Assembly (NCBI RefSeq): GCF_003003075.1
Contig: NZ_PVTX01000007.1
Span: forward strand, 1 to 64,000
Length of the DNA stretch: 64,000 nucleotides
Reading direction: 5' to 3'
Source of the DNA: Isoptericola halotolerans
GTDB lineage: Bacteria > Actinomycetota > Actinomycetes > Actinomycetales > Cellulomonadaceae
Below the pieces are notes generated by a model. That model was given only the letters and a program-made list of their open reading frames with translations. It was not told where the DNA came from and made no database searches. Position 1 is the stretch's first letter, and each line of letters opens with the position of its first letter. This document shows positions 1 through 13,598 of the stretch, piece after piece. The position numbers and the translations under genes are program-made.

Positions 1-109
1 CACCCGTTCGCCACTGATCCACCCAGCAAGCTGGGCTTCACCGTTCGACTTGCATGTGTTAAGCACGCCGCCAGCGTTCGTCCTGAGCCAGGATCAAACT
101 CTCCGTAAA
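1..109 (-). rRNA. 16S ribosomal RNA, 5' end only
   Basis: The reverse complement contains AGAGTTTGATCCTGGCTCAG at 102-83, the near-universal 5' motif of 16S rRNA, followed by GACGAACGCTGGCGGCGTGC and AACACATGCAAGTCGAACGG, both standard 16S sequence. The mature 5' end is placed at about 109 by analogy with other 16S genes, so it is approximate. Only roughly the first 109 nt are present; the gene continues past the left edge. It lies in the same orientation as tyrS and the arg operon. Confidence 0.97.
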
Positions 110-323
110 AGAGAGAAAACAACCAACGACCCCCGAAGGAGCCACCAGTCGCCTATCGATACTGGCCAGACCAAACAGACTAGCTGTTCAATCCAGTCCA
201 AAGGAACCAAAAAGGTTCAAAATTTGGCATTGACTATCAAGCACACTGTTGAGTTCTCAAACAACCGACGCACACCATCCACGACCGGAACACCGTCCCG
301 ACCCCGTCCGGGGCAACCCTTCA
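110..323 (-). promoter_or_regulatory. 16S rRNA leader region
   Basis: This stretch lies between the nearest candidate rrn promoter and the 16S 5' end and holds no credible gene. On the minus strand it carries GTTGTTTGAGAACTCAAC at 265-248 followed by AGTGTGC, a sequence resembling the boxA-containing antitermination leaders of actinobacterial rRNA operons. The A/T-rich tract after it, about 240-110, would hold the RNase III and processing sequences. Assignment rests on position and on family resemblance from memory. Confidence 0.6.
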
Positions 324-352
324 ACCTTACCCGATCCGATCTTCGTGGTCAA
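324..352 (-). promoter_or_regulatory. rrn promoter candidate, proximal
   Basis: On the minus strand TTGACC (352-347) is separated by exactly 17 nt from TAAGGT (329-324). This is the closest match to a sigma-70/SigA-type promoter in the tyrS-16S gap. Confidence 0.6.
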
Positions 353-413
353 CCTGCGCTCTGTGAGCGGCAGCCGGCCGAACATCGGTGGGTCCTCGAT
401 CGTCGGGCACATT

Positions 414-442
414 ACTGTACCCGATCTGAAGGTCGAGGTGAA
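414..442 (-). promoter_or_regulatory. rrn promoter candidate, middle
   Basis: On the minus strand TTCACC (442-437), a 17-nt spacer and TACAGT (419-414) form a second promoter-like pair oriented toward the 16S gene. The -10 is good and the -35 matches four of six consensus positions. Confidence 0.4.
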
Positions 443-524
443 CACCCACGGGACCGGCCACCGGTACCCAGCCCGTGGGCTGTCTCCTCGGTGTCCGTGC
501 CTCCCTCTCGGGCGAACGACCAGA

Positions 525-554
525 ACATTACACACGCTCTGGCCTGACGACCAA
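525..554 (-). promoter_or_regulatory. rrn promoter candidate, distal
   Basis: On the minus strand TTGGTC (554-549), an 18-nt spacer and TAATGT (530-525) form a third promoter-like pair, just downstream of the tyrS terminator hairpin. It would be the outermost of three tandem rrn promoters. Confidence 0.4.
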
Positions 555-578
555 ATCCGCAGGTCAGTGCGCATCTTG

Positions 579-617
579 GGCCTTCTCGAGCACGTTCGAC
601 GCGTGCTCGAGAAGGCC
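579..617 (-). terminator. tyrS terminator hairpin
   Basis: A perfect 16-bp inverted repeat (579-594 with 602-617) with a 7-nt loop lies 15 nt past the tyrS stop. There is no strong U-tract, common in high-GC actinobacteria. It isolates the arg-tyrS transcript from the rrn promoters. Confidence 0.75.
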
Positions 618-632
618 CCGCAGGCGCGGCCG

Positions 633-1892
633 TCAGTCCGCGACGGCGACGGCGAGCGTCTTCTTGCCCCGCCGCAGCACGGCGTACCGGCCGTGCAGCA
701 GGTCCTCCGCCCGCAGGACGGCGTCCTCCGACTCCACCTTGGCGTTGTTGACGTAGGCCCCGCCGTCCGCGACGGCTCGCCGGCCCGCGGCGCGGGAGGC
801 GACCAGCCCGCTGTCGACCAGCGCGTCCAGCACCGGTGTTCCGACGGCGACGTCGGCGCGCGGCAGCTCAGCCGTCGCTGCCCCGAGCGTCTCGGCGTCG
901 AGCGTGGCGAGCTCGCCCCGACCGAAGAGCGCCTGGCTCGCCGCGACGACCGCCTCGGTCGCTGCGGCGCCGTGCACCAGCGTCGTGACGTCTGCGGCGA
1001 GGGTCTTCTGGGCCACGCGTGCGAAGGGGCGTTCCGCCACCTCGCGCTCCAGCTCGGCGATCTCCTCGCGCGAGCGGAAGGTGAAGATCTTCAGCCACGG
1101 CACGACGTCGGAGTCGGACGCGTTCAGCCAGTACTGGTAGAAGGCGTACGGGCTCATCAGGTCGGGCGCCAGCCAGACGGCACCGCCCTCGGTCTTGCCG
1201 AACTTGGTGCCGTCGGCCTTGGTGATCAGCGGGGTCGTCATGACGTGGACGGCCTCACCCTCGGTCCGCCGCACGAGCTCGACGCCGGAGAGCAGGTTGC
1301 CCCACTGGTCGTTGCCCCCGGTCTGCAGGGTCACCCCGTGGCGCCGGTAGAGCTCCAGGAAGTCGATGCCCTGCAAGATCTGGTAGCTGAACTCCGTGAA
1401 GCTGATGCCCTCGTCCGAGCTCAGCCGGCGCGCCACCGTGTCCTTCGCCAGCATGGTGCCGAGCCGATAGTGCTTGCCGACGTCGCGCAGGAAGTCGATC
1501 GCCGACATCCCGGCGATCCAGTCGAGGTTGTTGACCAGGACGGCGGGGTTGTCCCCCTCGAAGTCGAGGAAGCGCGAGATCTGCGCCTTGAGCCGCTCGG
1601 ACCAGTCGGCGACCGTCTCCTTCGTGTTGAGCACCCGCTCTCCGGACTGCCGAGGGTCGCCGATCATCCCGGTCGCGCCGCCCACCAGCGCGACGGCGCG
1701 ATGGCCGGCACGCTGCAGGTGCCGCAGCAGGATGAGCTGGACGAGATGGCCGTGGTGCAGGCTCGGCGCCGTCGGGTCGAAGCCGCAGTAGTACGCGATC
1801 GGACCCTCCGAGAGCGCGTCGCGCAGCGCAGCCTCGTCGGTGGTCTGCGCCACCAGGCCCCGCCAGTGCAGCTCGTCGAGAACGTCGGTCAC
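633..1892 (-). CDS. tyrS: tyrosyl-tRNA synthetase
   Basis: This 419-residue protein charges tRNA-Tyr with tyrosine in the cytoplasm. The N-terminal class I Rossmann domain shows YYCGFDPTAPSLHHGHL, the HIGH-type signature region, and later FGKTEGGAVWL with the KMSKS-like loop. The C-terminal part (VDSGLVASRAAGRRAVADGG) is the S4 RNA-binding domain. Start: a GTG preceded by AAGGAG at 6-nt spacing gives VTDVLDELHWRG, the usual beginning and length for the family; upstream in-frame sequence is not protein-like. It is last in the arg gene train, 85 nt after the glycosylase gene, and is probably at least partly cotranscribed with it. Confidence 0.96.
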   Translation of the reverse strand: MTDVLDELHWRGLVAQTTDEAALRDALSEGPIAYYCGFDPTAPSLHHGHLVQLILLRHLQRAGHRAVALVGGATGMIGDPRQSGERVLNTKETVADWSERLKAQISRFLDFEGDNPAVLVNNLDWIAGMSAIDFLRDVGKHYRLGTMLAKDTVARRLSSDEGISFTEFSYQILQGIDFLELYRRHGVTLQTGGNDQWGNLLSGVELVRRTEGEAVHVMTTPLITKADGTKFGKTEGGAVWLAPDLMSPYAFYQYWLNASDSDVVPWLKIFTFRSREEIAELEREVAERPFARVAQKTLAADVTTLVHGAAATEAVVAASQALFGRGELATLDAETLGAATAELPRADVAVGTPVLDALVDSGLVASRAAGRRAVADGGAYVNNAKVESEDAVLRAEDLLHGRYAVLRRGKKTLAVAVAD

Positions 1893-1977
1893 CGTGTGCT
1901 CCTTGAGGTGGTTCGTCGCGGCCCGGACGAGCCGCCCACCTAGTGTGCCCGATGCGGCCACCGCGTCACCGCACGTC

Positions 1978-2655
1978 TCAGCGCACGCGTCGTGCCACCG
2001 GCCGGTACGCCGACACGCTCGGCTCGTCGACGAGCCACGACCGCCAGCCGAACCGCGACGGGTCGGCGCCCTCGCCACCGACGCCGACGCGGGGCCCGGT
2101 CGCGATGGTGCGCGGCAGCGGGTCCACGGGCAGGTGCACGACGACGGCGCCGTCGGCGTCCGTGACGCCCACGCCGTCGTCCTCACGATCGAGCGCGAGG
2201 GCCACCGTGAGCCGCGCGGGCCCGCGGGCGATCTGACGGTCCGAGTCGCAGCGCCCCGCGGCCGTGCGACGCGAGCGCGCGAGGTCGGTACCGGCGACGA
2301 CCTCTCCGGCGCGCAGCAGGACGGCCGAGGCGGTCCCGGCCGGCCCGCACACCACGTTCACGCAGTGGTGCAGGCCGAGGTGACGGTAGACGTAGAGACG
2401 GCCAGGTGCGCCGAACATGGACCGGTTGCGCTCCGTGCGGCCCCGGTAGGCGTGCGACGCGGGGTCGACGGCCCCCGCGTACGCCTCGACCTCGGTCAGG
2501 CGGAGCGTGACGTCGCCCTCCGCCGTCCGGCGCGTGACATAGGCACCGAGCAGGTCGCGGGCCACGGTGTGCACGTCCCGGTCGTACCAGGACGGCCCGG
2601 GAACCTGCCACGGCGCGGTGGGCACCTGCGCCGGACCCGCCGTCGTGCCTGTCAT
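1978..2655 (-). CDS. 3-methyladenine DNA glycosylase (AAG/MPG family)
   Basis: A 225-residue protein of the alkyladenine DNA glycosylase family, which excises alkylated purines to begin base-excision repair. Family sequence is plain: ARDLLGAYV, RLTEVEAYAG (with the catalytic Glu), DPASHAYRG, RNRSMFGAPGRLYVYRHLGLHHCVNVVC and ARGPARLTVAL. Its ATG has a strong GGGAGG Shine-Dalgarno and overlaps the stop of the upstream kinase gene as ATGA, so translation is probably coupled. The length is normal for bacterial members. Its place at the end of the arg operon has no obvious metabolic logic. Confidence 0.92.
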   Translation of the reverse strand: MTGTTAGPAQVPTAPWQVPGPSWYDRDVHTVARDLLGAYVTRRTAEGDVTLRLTEVEAYAGAVDPASHAYRGRTERNRSMFGAPGRLYVYRHLGLHHCVNVVCGPAGTASAVLLRAGEVVAGTDLARSRRTAAGRCDSDRQIARGPARLTVALALDREDDGVGVTDADGAVVVHLPVDPLPRTIATGPRVGVGGEGADPSRFGWRSWLVDEPSVSAYRPVARRVR

Positions 2656-3275
2656 CCCGCCTCCCGAGGACCCGGTGCCGTGGCGCGCGGCCGACCGAGG
2701 CCGTCGAGGTGGACGTCGGCCCTCGCGCACGTCTGCTCCGCAGCGTAGTGGGCCGCCTCGTCGGCCATCCACCGCTGCCAGTGCGCTCGTGCCGCCTCCC
2801 CGTCACGCACGAGACCGCGGTGCAGGCGCTCGGCGTCGTCGGCCTCGACCCAGATGCGCAGCGCGGCCCACGGGTCCACCTGCCGTGCGGCCGCACCGCA
2901 CCCCTCGACGACGAGGAACGGCGCCGGCTCCACGGTGTGCGCCTCGGCGTAGGAACCGGTGACCCAGTCGAACCGTCGGTACTCCCCCGCCCTGCCGGCC
3001 ACCAGCGGCTCCAGGACCCACGAACGCAGCCGCGCCGCCCCACCGCCGGGCCCCGCCTCCCAACCCTCGTAGAGGTCGTCCATGTGCACCACCTGGCACG
3101 CCAGCTCGACGGCGAGCTGCGTGGCGAGCGTCGTCTTGCCCGACCCGGCCGGGCCGTCGACGCAGACCAGCCGGGTGCGTCGCCACGGAGCCGGCGCACC
3201 CGGTCCCGGCAGGCGCGGCGCGCCGTCGTGCACCCGCTGCACGACGGCGGCCAGCACCTCCGCGCCGACGCTCAC
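2652..3275 (-). CDS. P-loop nucleoside-kinase-like protein
   Basis: A 207-residue cytoplasmic P-loop NTPase. CVDGPAGSGKTTLATQLA at about 38-55 is a clear Walker A, followed by VVHMDDLYEGW, whose Asp pair resembles the substrate/Mg site of uridine-kinase-like proteins, and FLVVEGCGAA as the Walker B-like strand. No lid or substrate motif fixes the substrate, so (d)NMP or nucleoside kinase activity is a family-level inference. The GTG start follows the argH stop TGA with no gap, and the 3' end overlaps the glycosylase start. It looks like a permanent passenger of the arg operon, perhaps reading cellular nucleotides rather than arginine. Confidence 0.75.
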   Translation of the reverse strand: MSVGAEVLAAVVQRVHDGAPRLPGPGAPAPWRRTRLVCVDGPAGSGKTTLATQLAVELACQVVHMDDLYEGWEAGPGGGAARLRSWVLEPLVAGRAGEYRRFDWVTGSYAEAHTVEPAPFLVVEGCGAAARQVDPWAALRIWVEADDAERLHRGLVRDGEAARAHWQRWMADEAAHYAAEQTCARADVHLDGLGRPRATAPGPREAG

Positions 3276-5977
<2,702 letters not shown>

Positions 5978-6022
5978 GAAAGGTCATCCTTGCTGTGCGG
6001 TTGAGGGTCGAGTCTGACAGGC

Positions 6023-8740
<2,718 letters not shown>

Positions 8741-8744
<4 letters not shown>

Positions 8745-9709
8745 GCGTCCACGCTCGCAGTCTCGGGGTCGGGGTCGGGGTCGGGGACGACCATCGTGCC
8801 GTTGCCGCGGGAGGTGAAGACCTCCAGCAGCACGGAGTGGGGCTGGCGGCCGTCGATCACGGAGGCCCGCGGCACGCCGCCCTGGACGGCTCGCAGGCAC
8901 GCCTCCATCTTCGGGACCATGCCGGAGGTCAGGCTGGGCAGCAGCGTCGCCAGCTCGCCGGCCGTGATCTGCTCCACCAAGGAGGTCGGGTCGGGCCAGC
9001 TCGTGTACAGGCCCTCGACGTCGGTGAGCACGATGAGCTTCTTCGCGCCGAGCGCCACCGCGAGCGCCGCCGCGGCGGTGTCCGCGTTGACGTTCAGCAC
9101 CTGGGTGGGATCGTCGACGTCAGGGGCGACCGTGGAGACCACGGGGATGCGGCCCGCCTCGAGCAGGTCCTCCACCGCGGAGGGGTTCACCTGGACCACG
9201 TCGCCCACCAGACCGACGTCCACGGGCTCGCCGTCGACCGTGGCGTGGCGGCGCACCGCACCGAACAGTCCGCCGTCCTCCCCCGACAGCCCGACGGCGC
9301 GGGGCGCGTGGGCGTTGACCAGGCCGACGAGCTCCCGCGAGACCTGGCCTGTGAGGACCATCCGCACGACCTCCATCGCCTCCGGGGTGGTGACCCGCAG
9401 GCCACCTCGGAACTCGGAGGCGATGCCGACCCGGTCCAGCATCTTCGAGATCTGCGGACCGCCGCCGTGCACGACCACGGGGCGCAGGCCGACCTGGCGC
9501 AGGAAGACCATGTCCTGGGCGAACGCGGCCTTGAGGTCGTCGTCGATCATGGCGTTGCCGCCGTACTTGACCACGACGAGCGCTCCGGCGAACTCCTGCA
9601 GCCACGGCAGGGCCTCGATGAGGACCTCCGCCTTCTGGTCAGGACGCAGGCCGGTCCGGGTGTCGAACCCCGGCCCGGCGGCGGCACCGATCGTCTCGTG
9701 GTCGCTCAT
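8741..9709 (-). CDS. argB: acetylglutamate kinase
   Basis: 322 residues; phosphorylates N-acetylglutamate, commonly the arginine-feedback-inhibited step. Amino-acid kinase fold: VVKYGGNAM near residue 40, [13 protein letters not shown] and [14 protein letters not shown]. The C-terminus ends in a short Asp-Pro repeat ([10 protein letters not shown]) encoded by a TCGGGG hexamer run near 8763-8788, which is a possible slippage site. Coupled by ATGA to argD downstream and to argJ upstream. Confidence 0.96.
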
Positions 9710-10896
9710 GAGGAGTACGCGCTGTTCTCGTGGACGTAGTCGTGCGTGAGGTCGTTGGTCCAGACGGTGACCTCGGCGTCGCCGGCGTGCAGGTCGACCT
9801 CCACGTGGACCTCGCGGTCGGCGGCCAGGTCGACGAGCTCCCGCGGCTCGCCGACACCTCCTGCCCGGCAGACCTGCACGCCGTTGACGGAGACGTCGAG
9901 CGTCAGCGGGTCGAAGGGCGCGACCTCGGGCGGCACCGTGCCGACGGCGGCGAGCACGCGGCCCCAGTTCGGGTCGTTGCCGAACACGGCGGCCTTGAAG
10001 AGGTTGGACCGGGTCACGGCGCGGGCGCACGCGAGCGCGGCGTCCTCGGTGGTCGCGTTCCGCACGGTGACCGCGATGTCGTGGCTCGCGCCCTCCGCGT
10101 CCGCGACGAGCTGGCGCGCCAGCGACGCGGTGACCTCGGTGATCGCTGCCGTCAGTTCCTCGAGACCGGTCTCGACGCCCGACGCCCCGCTCGCGAGCAG
10201 GATCACGGTGTCGTTGGTGGACATGCAGCCGTCGGAGTCGACGCGGTCGAACGTCGTGCGGGTGGCGGCGCGGAGCGCGGCGTCGGCGACGGCGGGGTCC
10301 ACCACGGCGTCGGTGGTGATCACCGAGAGCATCGTGGCGAGCCCGGGCGCGAGCATGCCTGCGCCCTTCGCCATGCCGCCGACGGTCCAGCCGTCACGCT
10401 CGGCGACCGCGGTCTTGGCGACCGTGTCGGTGGTCATGATCGCGTGCGCGGCGTCCGCGCCGCCGTCGGCAGCCAAGGAACCCGCTGCGGCGTCCACGCC
10501 ACCGAGCAGGGCTTCCAGGTCGAGACGGATGCCGATGAGGCCCGTGCTGCACACGAGGACGTCGCCCGCACCGACCTCGTCGTCGGGAGTCGAGGCGCCG
10601 GACGACAGGACGGCCGCGACGTGCTCGGCCGTGCGGTGCGTGTCCGCGAACCCCTCGGGGCCGGTGCAGGCGTTGGCACCGCCGGAGTTGAGCACGACGG
10701 CGCGCGCGGCGCCGTCCGAGACCGCCTGCCGCGTCCAGACCACCGGCGCGGCCTGCACGCGGTTGGTCGTGAGCACCGCGGCGGCCGTGCGCCGGGGCCC
10801 GTCGTTGACGACGAGCGCGACGTCACGCCCGCCCGAGGCCTTGAGGCCGGCGGCGACGCCGGCGGCCCGGAAACCTGCCGGTGCGGTGATGCTCAC
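9706..10896 (-). CDS. argJ: glutamate N-acetyltransferase / amino-acid acetyltransferase
   Basis: 396 residues; recycles the acetyl group from acetylornithine to glutamate. [21 protein letters not shown] contains the self-cleavage site; the Thr of ATML becomes the N-terminal nucleophile of the beta chain. [12 protein letters not shown] and [14 protein letters not shown] are further family hallmarks. The GTG start overlaps the argC stop (GTGA). Presence of argJ indicates the cyclic arginine pathway; whether it is mono- or bifunctional cannot be told. Confidence 0.96.
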   Translation of the reverse strand: MSITAPAGFRAAGVAAGLKASGGRDVALVVNDGPRRTAAAVLTTNRVQAAPVVWTRQAVSDGAARAVVLNSGGANACTGPEGFADTHRTAEHVAAVLSSGASTPDDEVGAGDVLVCSTGLIGIRLDLEALLGGVDAAAGSLAADGGADAAHAIMTTDTVAKTAVAERDGWTVGGMAKGAGMLAPGLATMLSVITTDAVVDPAVADAALRAATRTTFDRVDSDGCMSTNDTVILLASGASGVETGLEELTAAITEVTASLARQLVADAEGASHDIAVTVRNATTEDAALACARAVTRSNLFKAAVFGNDPNWGRVLAAVGTVPPEVAPFDPLTLDVSVNGVQVCRAGGVGEPRELVDLAADREVHVEVDLHAGDAEVTVWTNDLTHDYVHENSAYSS

Positions 10897-11972
10897 GGTG
10901 CGACTCCTTCGGTGCCGAGGCCGGCCGTCTCCGGCAGGCCGAGGGCGAGGTTCATGGCCTGGACCGCCTGGCCGGCGGTGCCCTTGACCAGGTTGTCGAG
11001 GGCGGTCACCGTAACGACGCGGCCGGCGGCCTCGTCGAGAGCGACCTGGACGAGCGCCGTGTTGGCCCCGAGGGTCGCCGCCGTGGACGGCCACTGGCCT
11101 TCGGGGAGCAGCTCGACGAACGGCTCGTCCGCGTAGGCGCCCGCCCAGGTCTCGCGCACCTGCGCGGACGTCGCGTCCTCGTGCCCCGGCGCCAGACGCG
11201 CCGTGACGGTGGCGAGGATCCCGCGCGACATCGGCACGAGCGTCGGGGTGAAGCTGATCGTCACCTCGGCCGCACCCGCGGTCCGCAGGTTCTGGGTGAT
11301 CTCGGGGATGTGCCGGTGCGTGCCGCCGACGGCGTAGGGTGCCGCGGCACCGAGCCCCTCGGCGGCGAGCAGGTGCGGCTTGAGCGCCTTGCCCGCGCCG
11401 GAGTAGCCGTTGGCGAGCACCGCGACGAGGTCGGTCGGGTCGAGCAGCCCGGCGGCGACGCCCGGCTGCAGGCCGAGCGTCACGGCGGTCACGTTGCACC
11501 CGGGGACCGCGATCCGTCGGGCACCGGCCAGGTGGTCGCGCTGGCGGGTGCCGTCGGCGTGGGCCAGCTCGGGCAGCCCGTAGGGCCAGGTGCCGGCGTG
11601 GGGCGAGCCGTAGAAGGCCTCCCAGTCCGCCGCCGACGCCAGCCGGTGGTCGGCACCGAGATCGAGCACGAGGACGTCGTCGGGCAGCTGCGCCGCGATC
11701 TCGCCCGACGCGCCGTGCGGCAGCCCGAGCACGACGACGTCGTGCCCCGCGAGCACCTCGGCCGTGGTCGGCTCGAGCACCCGGTCGGCCAGCGAGCGCA
11801 GGTGCGGCTGCAGCTCACCCAGACGGCTGCCCGCGGTGGAGTGCGCGGTGAGGGCGCCGACCTCCAGGTGCGGGTGCGCCACGGCGAGGCGCAGGAACTC
11901 TCCGCCGGCGTATCCCGACGCACCGGCGACGGCGACGCGCAGCGGGGTGGGGGTGTCCGGTGTGCTGACCAT
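10893..11972 (-). CDS. argC: N-acetyl-gamma-glutamyl-phosphate reductase
   Basis: 359 residues from the ATG chosen here. NADPH-dependent reduction of acetylglutamyl phosphate. N-terminal Rossmann motif [17 protein letters not shown] and catalytic-site [15 protein letters not shown] (Cys nucleophile) are clear. I prefer ATG 11972 ([10 protein letters not shown]) to the GTG three codons upstream because TATAGT lies exactly 7 nt before it, so the transcript would begin at the ATG; there is no Shine-Dalgarno. First gene of the arg operon. Confidence 0.95.
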   Translation of the reverse strand: MVSTPDTPTPLRVAVAGASGYAGGEFLRLAVAHPHLEVGALTAHSTAGSRLGELQPHLRSLADRVLEPTTAEVLAGHDVVVLGLPHGASGEIAAQLPDDVLVLDLGADHRLASAADWEAFYGSPHAGTWPYGLPELAHADGTRQRDHLAGARRIAVPGCNVTAVTLGLQPGVAAGLLDPTDLVAVLANGYSGAGKALKPHLLAAEGLGAAAPYAVGGTHRHIPEITQNLRTAGAAEVTISFTPTLVPMSRGILATVTARLAPGHEDATSAQVRETWAGAYADEPFVELLPEGQWPSTAATLGANTALVQVALDEAAGRVVTVTALDNLVKGTAGQAVQAMNLALGLPETAGLGTEGVAP

Positions 11973-11988
11973 GCATCGCACTATACAT
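11970..11988 (-). promoter_or_regulatory. argC promoter with ARG-box-like operator
   Basis: The plus-strand sequence ATGCATCGCACTATACAT (11971-11988) is an imperfect palindrome with arms ATGCAT and ATACAT, close to the ARG boxes known for actinobacterial ArgR. The minus-strand -10 TATAGT (11985-11980) lies inside it and the argC ATG (11972-11970) overlaps its end. ArgR bound here would cover both -10 and start site. A -35 is weak (TTCGCT at 18 nt). Confidence 0.7.
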
Positions 11989-12040
11989 ACATATGCGCCA
12001 CTCAGCGAAGATATTCCACGACGCGGTCAGAGCGAGGCGG

Positions 12041-12535
12041 TCATACCAGGCTGCGGTACATCACGTGCAGCCCGACCTCGCCGTGCGCGGGGCTGCGGAA
12101 CGCCCCGGGCACCGTGCCGACGATCTCGAAGCCCAAAGACCGCCACAGCCGCACCGCGGCCGTGTTGGACTCGACCACCGCGTTGAACTGGATGCCGCGG
12201 TACCCCTCCGCGCGGAGCCGGTCGACGACGTGCTCGGCCAGCGCCCGGCCGACGCCACGGCCGCGCGCGGCCTCGGCGACCATGAACGACGCCGTGCCGA
12301 CGTGGTCGCCGTGGCCCGGGCGGTTGGGCCCCATCTTCGCGGTGCCGAGCACGACCCCGGCCTCCACGGCGACGACGGTGCGGCCGGGTGGCCGCTCCAT
12401 CCAGAGCTCGCACGCCTGCCCGGACGTCAGGTCGAGAGGATAGGCGTAGGTCTCGCCGGCACGGACGACCGCCTCGACGACGGGCCACAGGAGCGGCCAG
12501 TCGGCGTCGGTCGCGGTGCGGATCTCCAGGGTCAC
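12041..12535 (-). CDS. GNAT family N-acetyltransferase
   Basis: 164 residues as annotated (MTLEIRTATDADW). A single GNAT domain: ATDADWPLLWPVV at the N-terminus and the acetyl-CoA loop EAARGRGVGRALAEHVVDRL with the R/Q-x-x-G-x-G/A pattern, then NAVVESNTAAVRLWRSLGFEIVGTVPGAF. Substrate unknown; the closest general resemblance is to phosphinothricin/ribosomal-protein-type acetyltransferases. A GTG two codons upstream is in frame, but it touches the TAGCCT hexamer directly; the GTG used here sits 6 nt after that hexamer, fitting a leaderless start. Confidence 0.85.
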   Translation of the reverse strand: MTLEIRTATDADWPLLWPVVEAVVRAGETYAYPLDLTSGQACELWMERPPGRTVVAVEAGVVLGTAKMGPNRPGHGDHVGTASFMVAEAARGRGVGRALAEHVVDRLRAEGYRGIQFNAVVESNTAAVRLWRSLGFEIVGTVPGAFRSPAHGEVGLHVMYRSLV

Positions 12536-12541
12536 GGCCAC

Positions 12542-12563
12542 AGGCTACGGCGGGTCGTAGGCT
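12542..12563. promoter_or_regulatory. face-to-face leaderless promoters
   Basis: Minus-strand TAGCCT (12547-12542) lies 6 nt before the GNAT GTG, and plus-strand TAGGCT (12558-12563) lies 6 nt before the quinone oxidoreductase ATG. The two start codons are only 34 nt apart, so each -35 must fall at or inside the other gene's start. Confidence 0.55.
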
Positions 12564-12569
12564 CGGACC

Positions 12570-13553
12570 ATGCGTGCAGTCGTGGCCCGTGCGGCGGGCG
12601 GTCCCGAGGTCCTGGAGCACATCGAGCGTCCCGACCCGGAGCCCGGGCCGGGCGAGCTGCTCGTGCGCGTGGCTGCGGCGGGGGTGAACTTCATCGACAC
12701 CTACCGGCGCGCGGGCGTCTACCCGATGGACTACCCGCACGTGGTCGGCGTCGAGGGCTCCGGCACGGTCGAGGCGTGCGGTCCGCAGGTCCACGGGTTC
12801 GCCGTCGGCGACCGCGTCGCCTGGCACCAGGCACCCGGGTCGTACGCCGAGCTCGCCGTGGTCGGCGCCGACGTCGCGGTGCACGTGCCCGCCGGCCTCG
12901 ACCTGAGAACGGCGGCGGCCCTCCCCCTGCAGGGCATGACGGCGCACTACCTGGTCGCCTCGACCTTCGAGGTCGGTCTGGGGCACGACGTCCTGCTCAC
13001 CGCCGGCGCCGGCGGCGTCGGCCTCCTCGCGACACAGCTCGCCGCGGCGCGGGGCGGACGGGTGCTGACCACCGTCTCGACGCCGGAGAAGGCGGCACTG
13101 TCGTCCGCGGCGGGAGCGGCCCACACCATCGACTACGCGGCGATGGACGACCTCACGGCCGAGCTGCCCGCCGTCGTGCACGAGCTGACCGACGGAGCCG
13201 GCGTGCACGTGGTGTACGACGGCGTCGGCGCGGCGACCTTCGACGCCTCGCTGGCGTCGTTGCGTCCGCGAGGGACCCTGGTGCTGTTCGGCGGGGCGTC
13301 GGGACAGGTGCCACCGTTCGACCTGCAGCGGCTCAACGCGGGTGGATCGCTCTACGTCACCCGCCCCACGCTCGCGCACTACACCGCGACCCGCGCGGAG
13401 CTGGAGTGGCGGGCCGGCGAGGTGCTCGGCGCCGCGGCCGACGGCGACCTCGAGGTGCGCGTCGGGGCGACCTACCCGTTGGCGGAGGCCGCCGCAGCGC
13501 ACACGGCCCTCGAGGGCCGGGCGACGACCGGCAAGGTGCTCCTGCTCCCCTAG
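12570..13553 (+). CDS. NADPH:quinone oxidoreductase, zinc-independent MDR family
   Basis: 327 residues; medium-chain dehydrogenase/reductase of the QOR type, predicted to reduce quinones or enones with NADPH. GroES-like N-terminal half with GVNFIDTYRRAGVYP and VVGVEGSGTV; Rossmann half with VLLTAGAGGVGLLATQLA. The zinc-binding Cys/His residues of alcohol dehydrogenases are absent, as expected for QOR. Start ATG is 6 nt after TAGGCT with no Shine-Dalgarno. Six nucleotides after its stop comes the tam palindrome, so readthrough into tam is possible. Confidence 0.9.
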   Translation: MRAVVARAAGGPEVLEHIERPDPEPGPGELLVRVAAAGVNFIDTYRRAGVYPMDYPHVVGVEGSGTVEACGPQVHGFAVGDRVAWHQAPGSYAELAVVGADVAVHVPAGLDLRTAAALPLQGMTAHYLVASTFEVGLGHDVLLTAGAGGVGLLATQLAAARGGRVLTTVSTPEKAALSSAAGAAHTIDYAAMDDLTAELPAVVHELTDGAGVHVVYDGVGAATFDASLASLRPRGTLVLFGGASGQVPPFDLQRLNAGGSLYVTRPTLAHYTATRAELEWRAGEVLGAAADGDLEVRVGATYPLAEAAAAHTALEGRATTGKVLLLP

Positions 13554-13558
13554 CATTG

Positions 13559-13576
13559 TATCTTGACGTCAAGATA
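13559..13576. promoter_or_regulatory. perfect 18-bp palindrome upstream of tam
   Basis: TATCTTGACGTCAAGATA is identical to its reverse complement. A second, partial copy (CTTGATGTCAAAG) follows immediately and runs into the ribosome-binding site of the methyltransferase gene. The form suits a MarR-family dimer. In Streptomyces the MarR-type regulator TamR is known to control a trans-aconitate methyltransferase gene, so the same regulation is inferred here; no such regulator gene is adjacent. Confidence 0.7.
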
Positions 13577-13598
13577 CTTGATGTCAAAGGAGCCTGCC

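Noticed and set aside
249-1943. Long plus-strand open frame of 564 codons opposite tyrS and the rrn leader
   Set aside because: Arg/His/Gly/Val-rich with no domain; a GC-driven antisense shadow of tyrS that also covers the rrn promoters.
5978-6022. Separate promoter or ARG box for argGH
   Set aside because: The 45-nt gap holds only CAGACT and no palindrome like the argC site.
8763-8788. TCGGGG hexamer repeats in argB
   Set aside because: Short in-frame Asp-Pro run at a protein terminus; may slip but is not an array or mobile feature.
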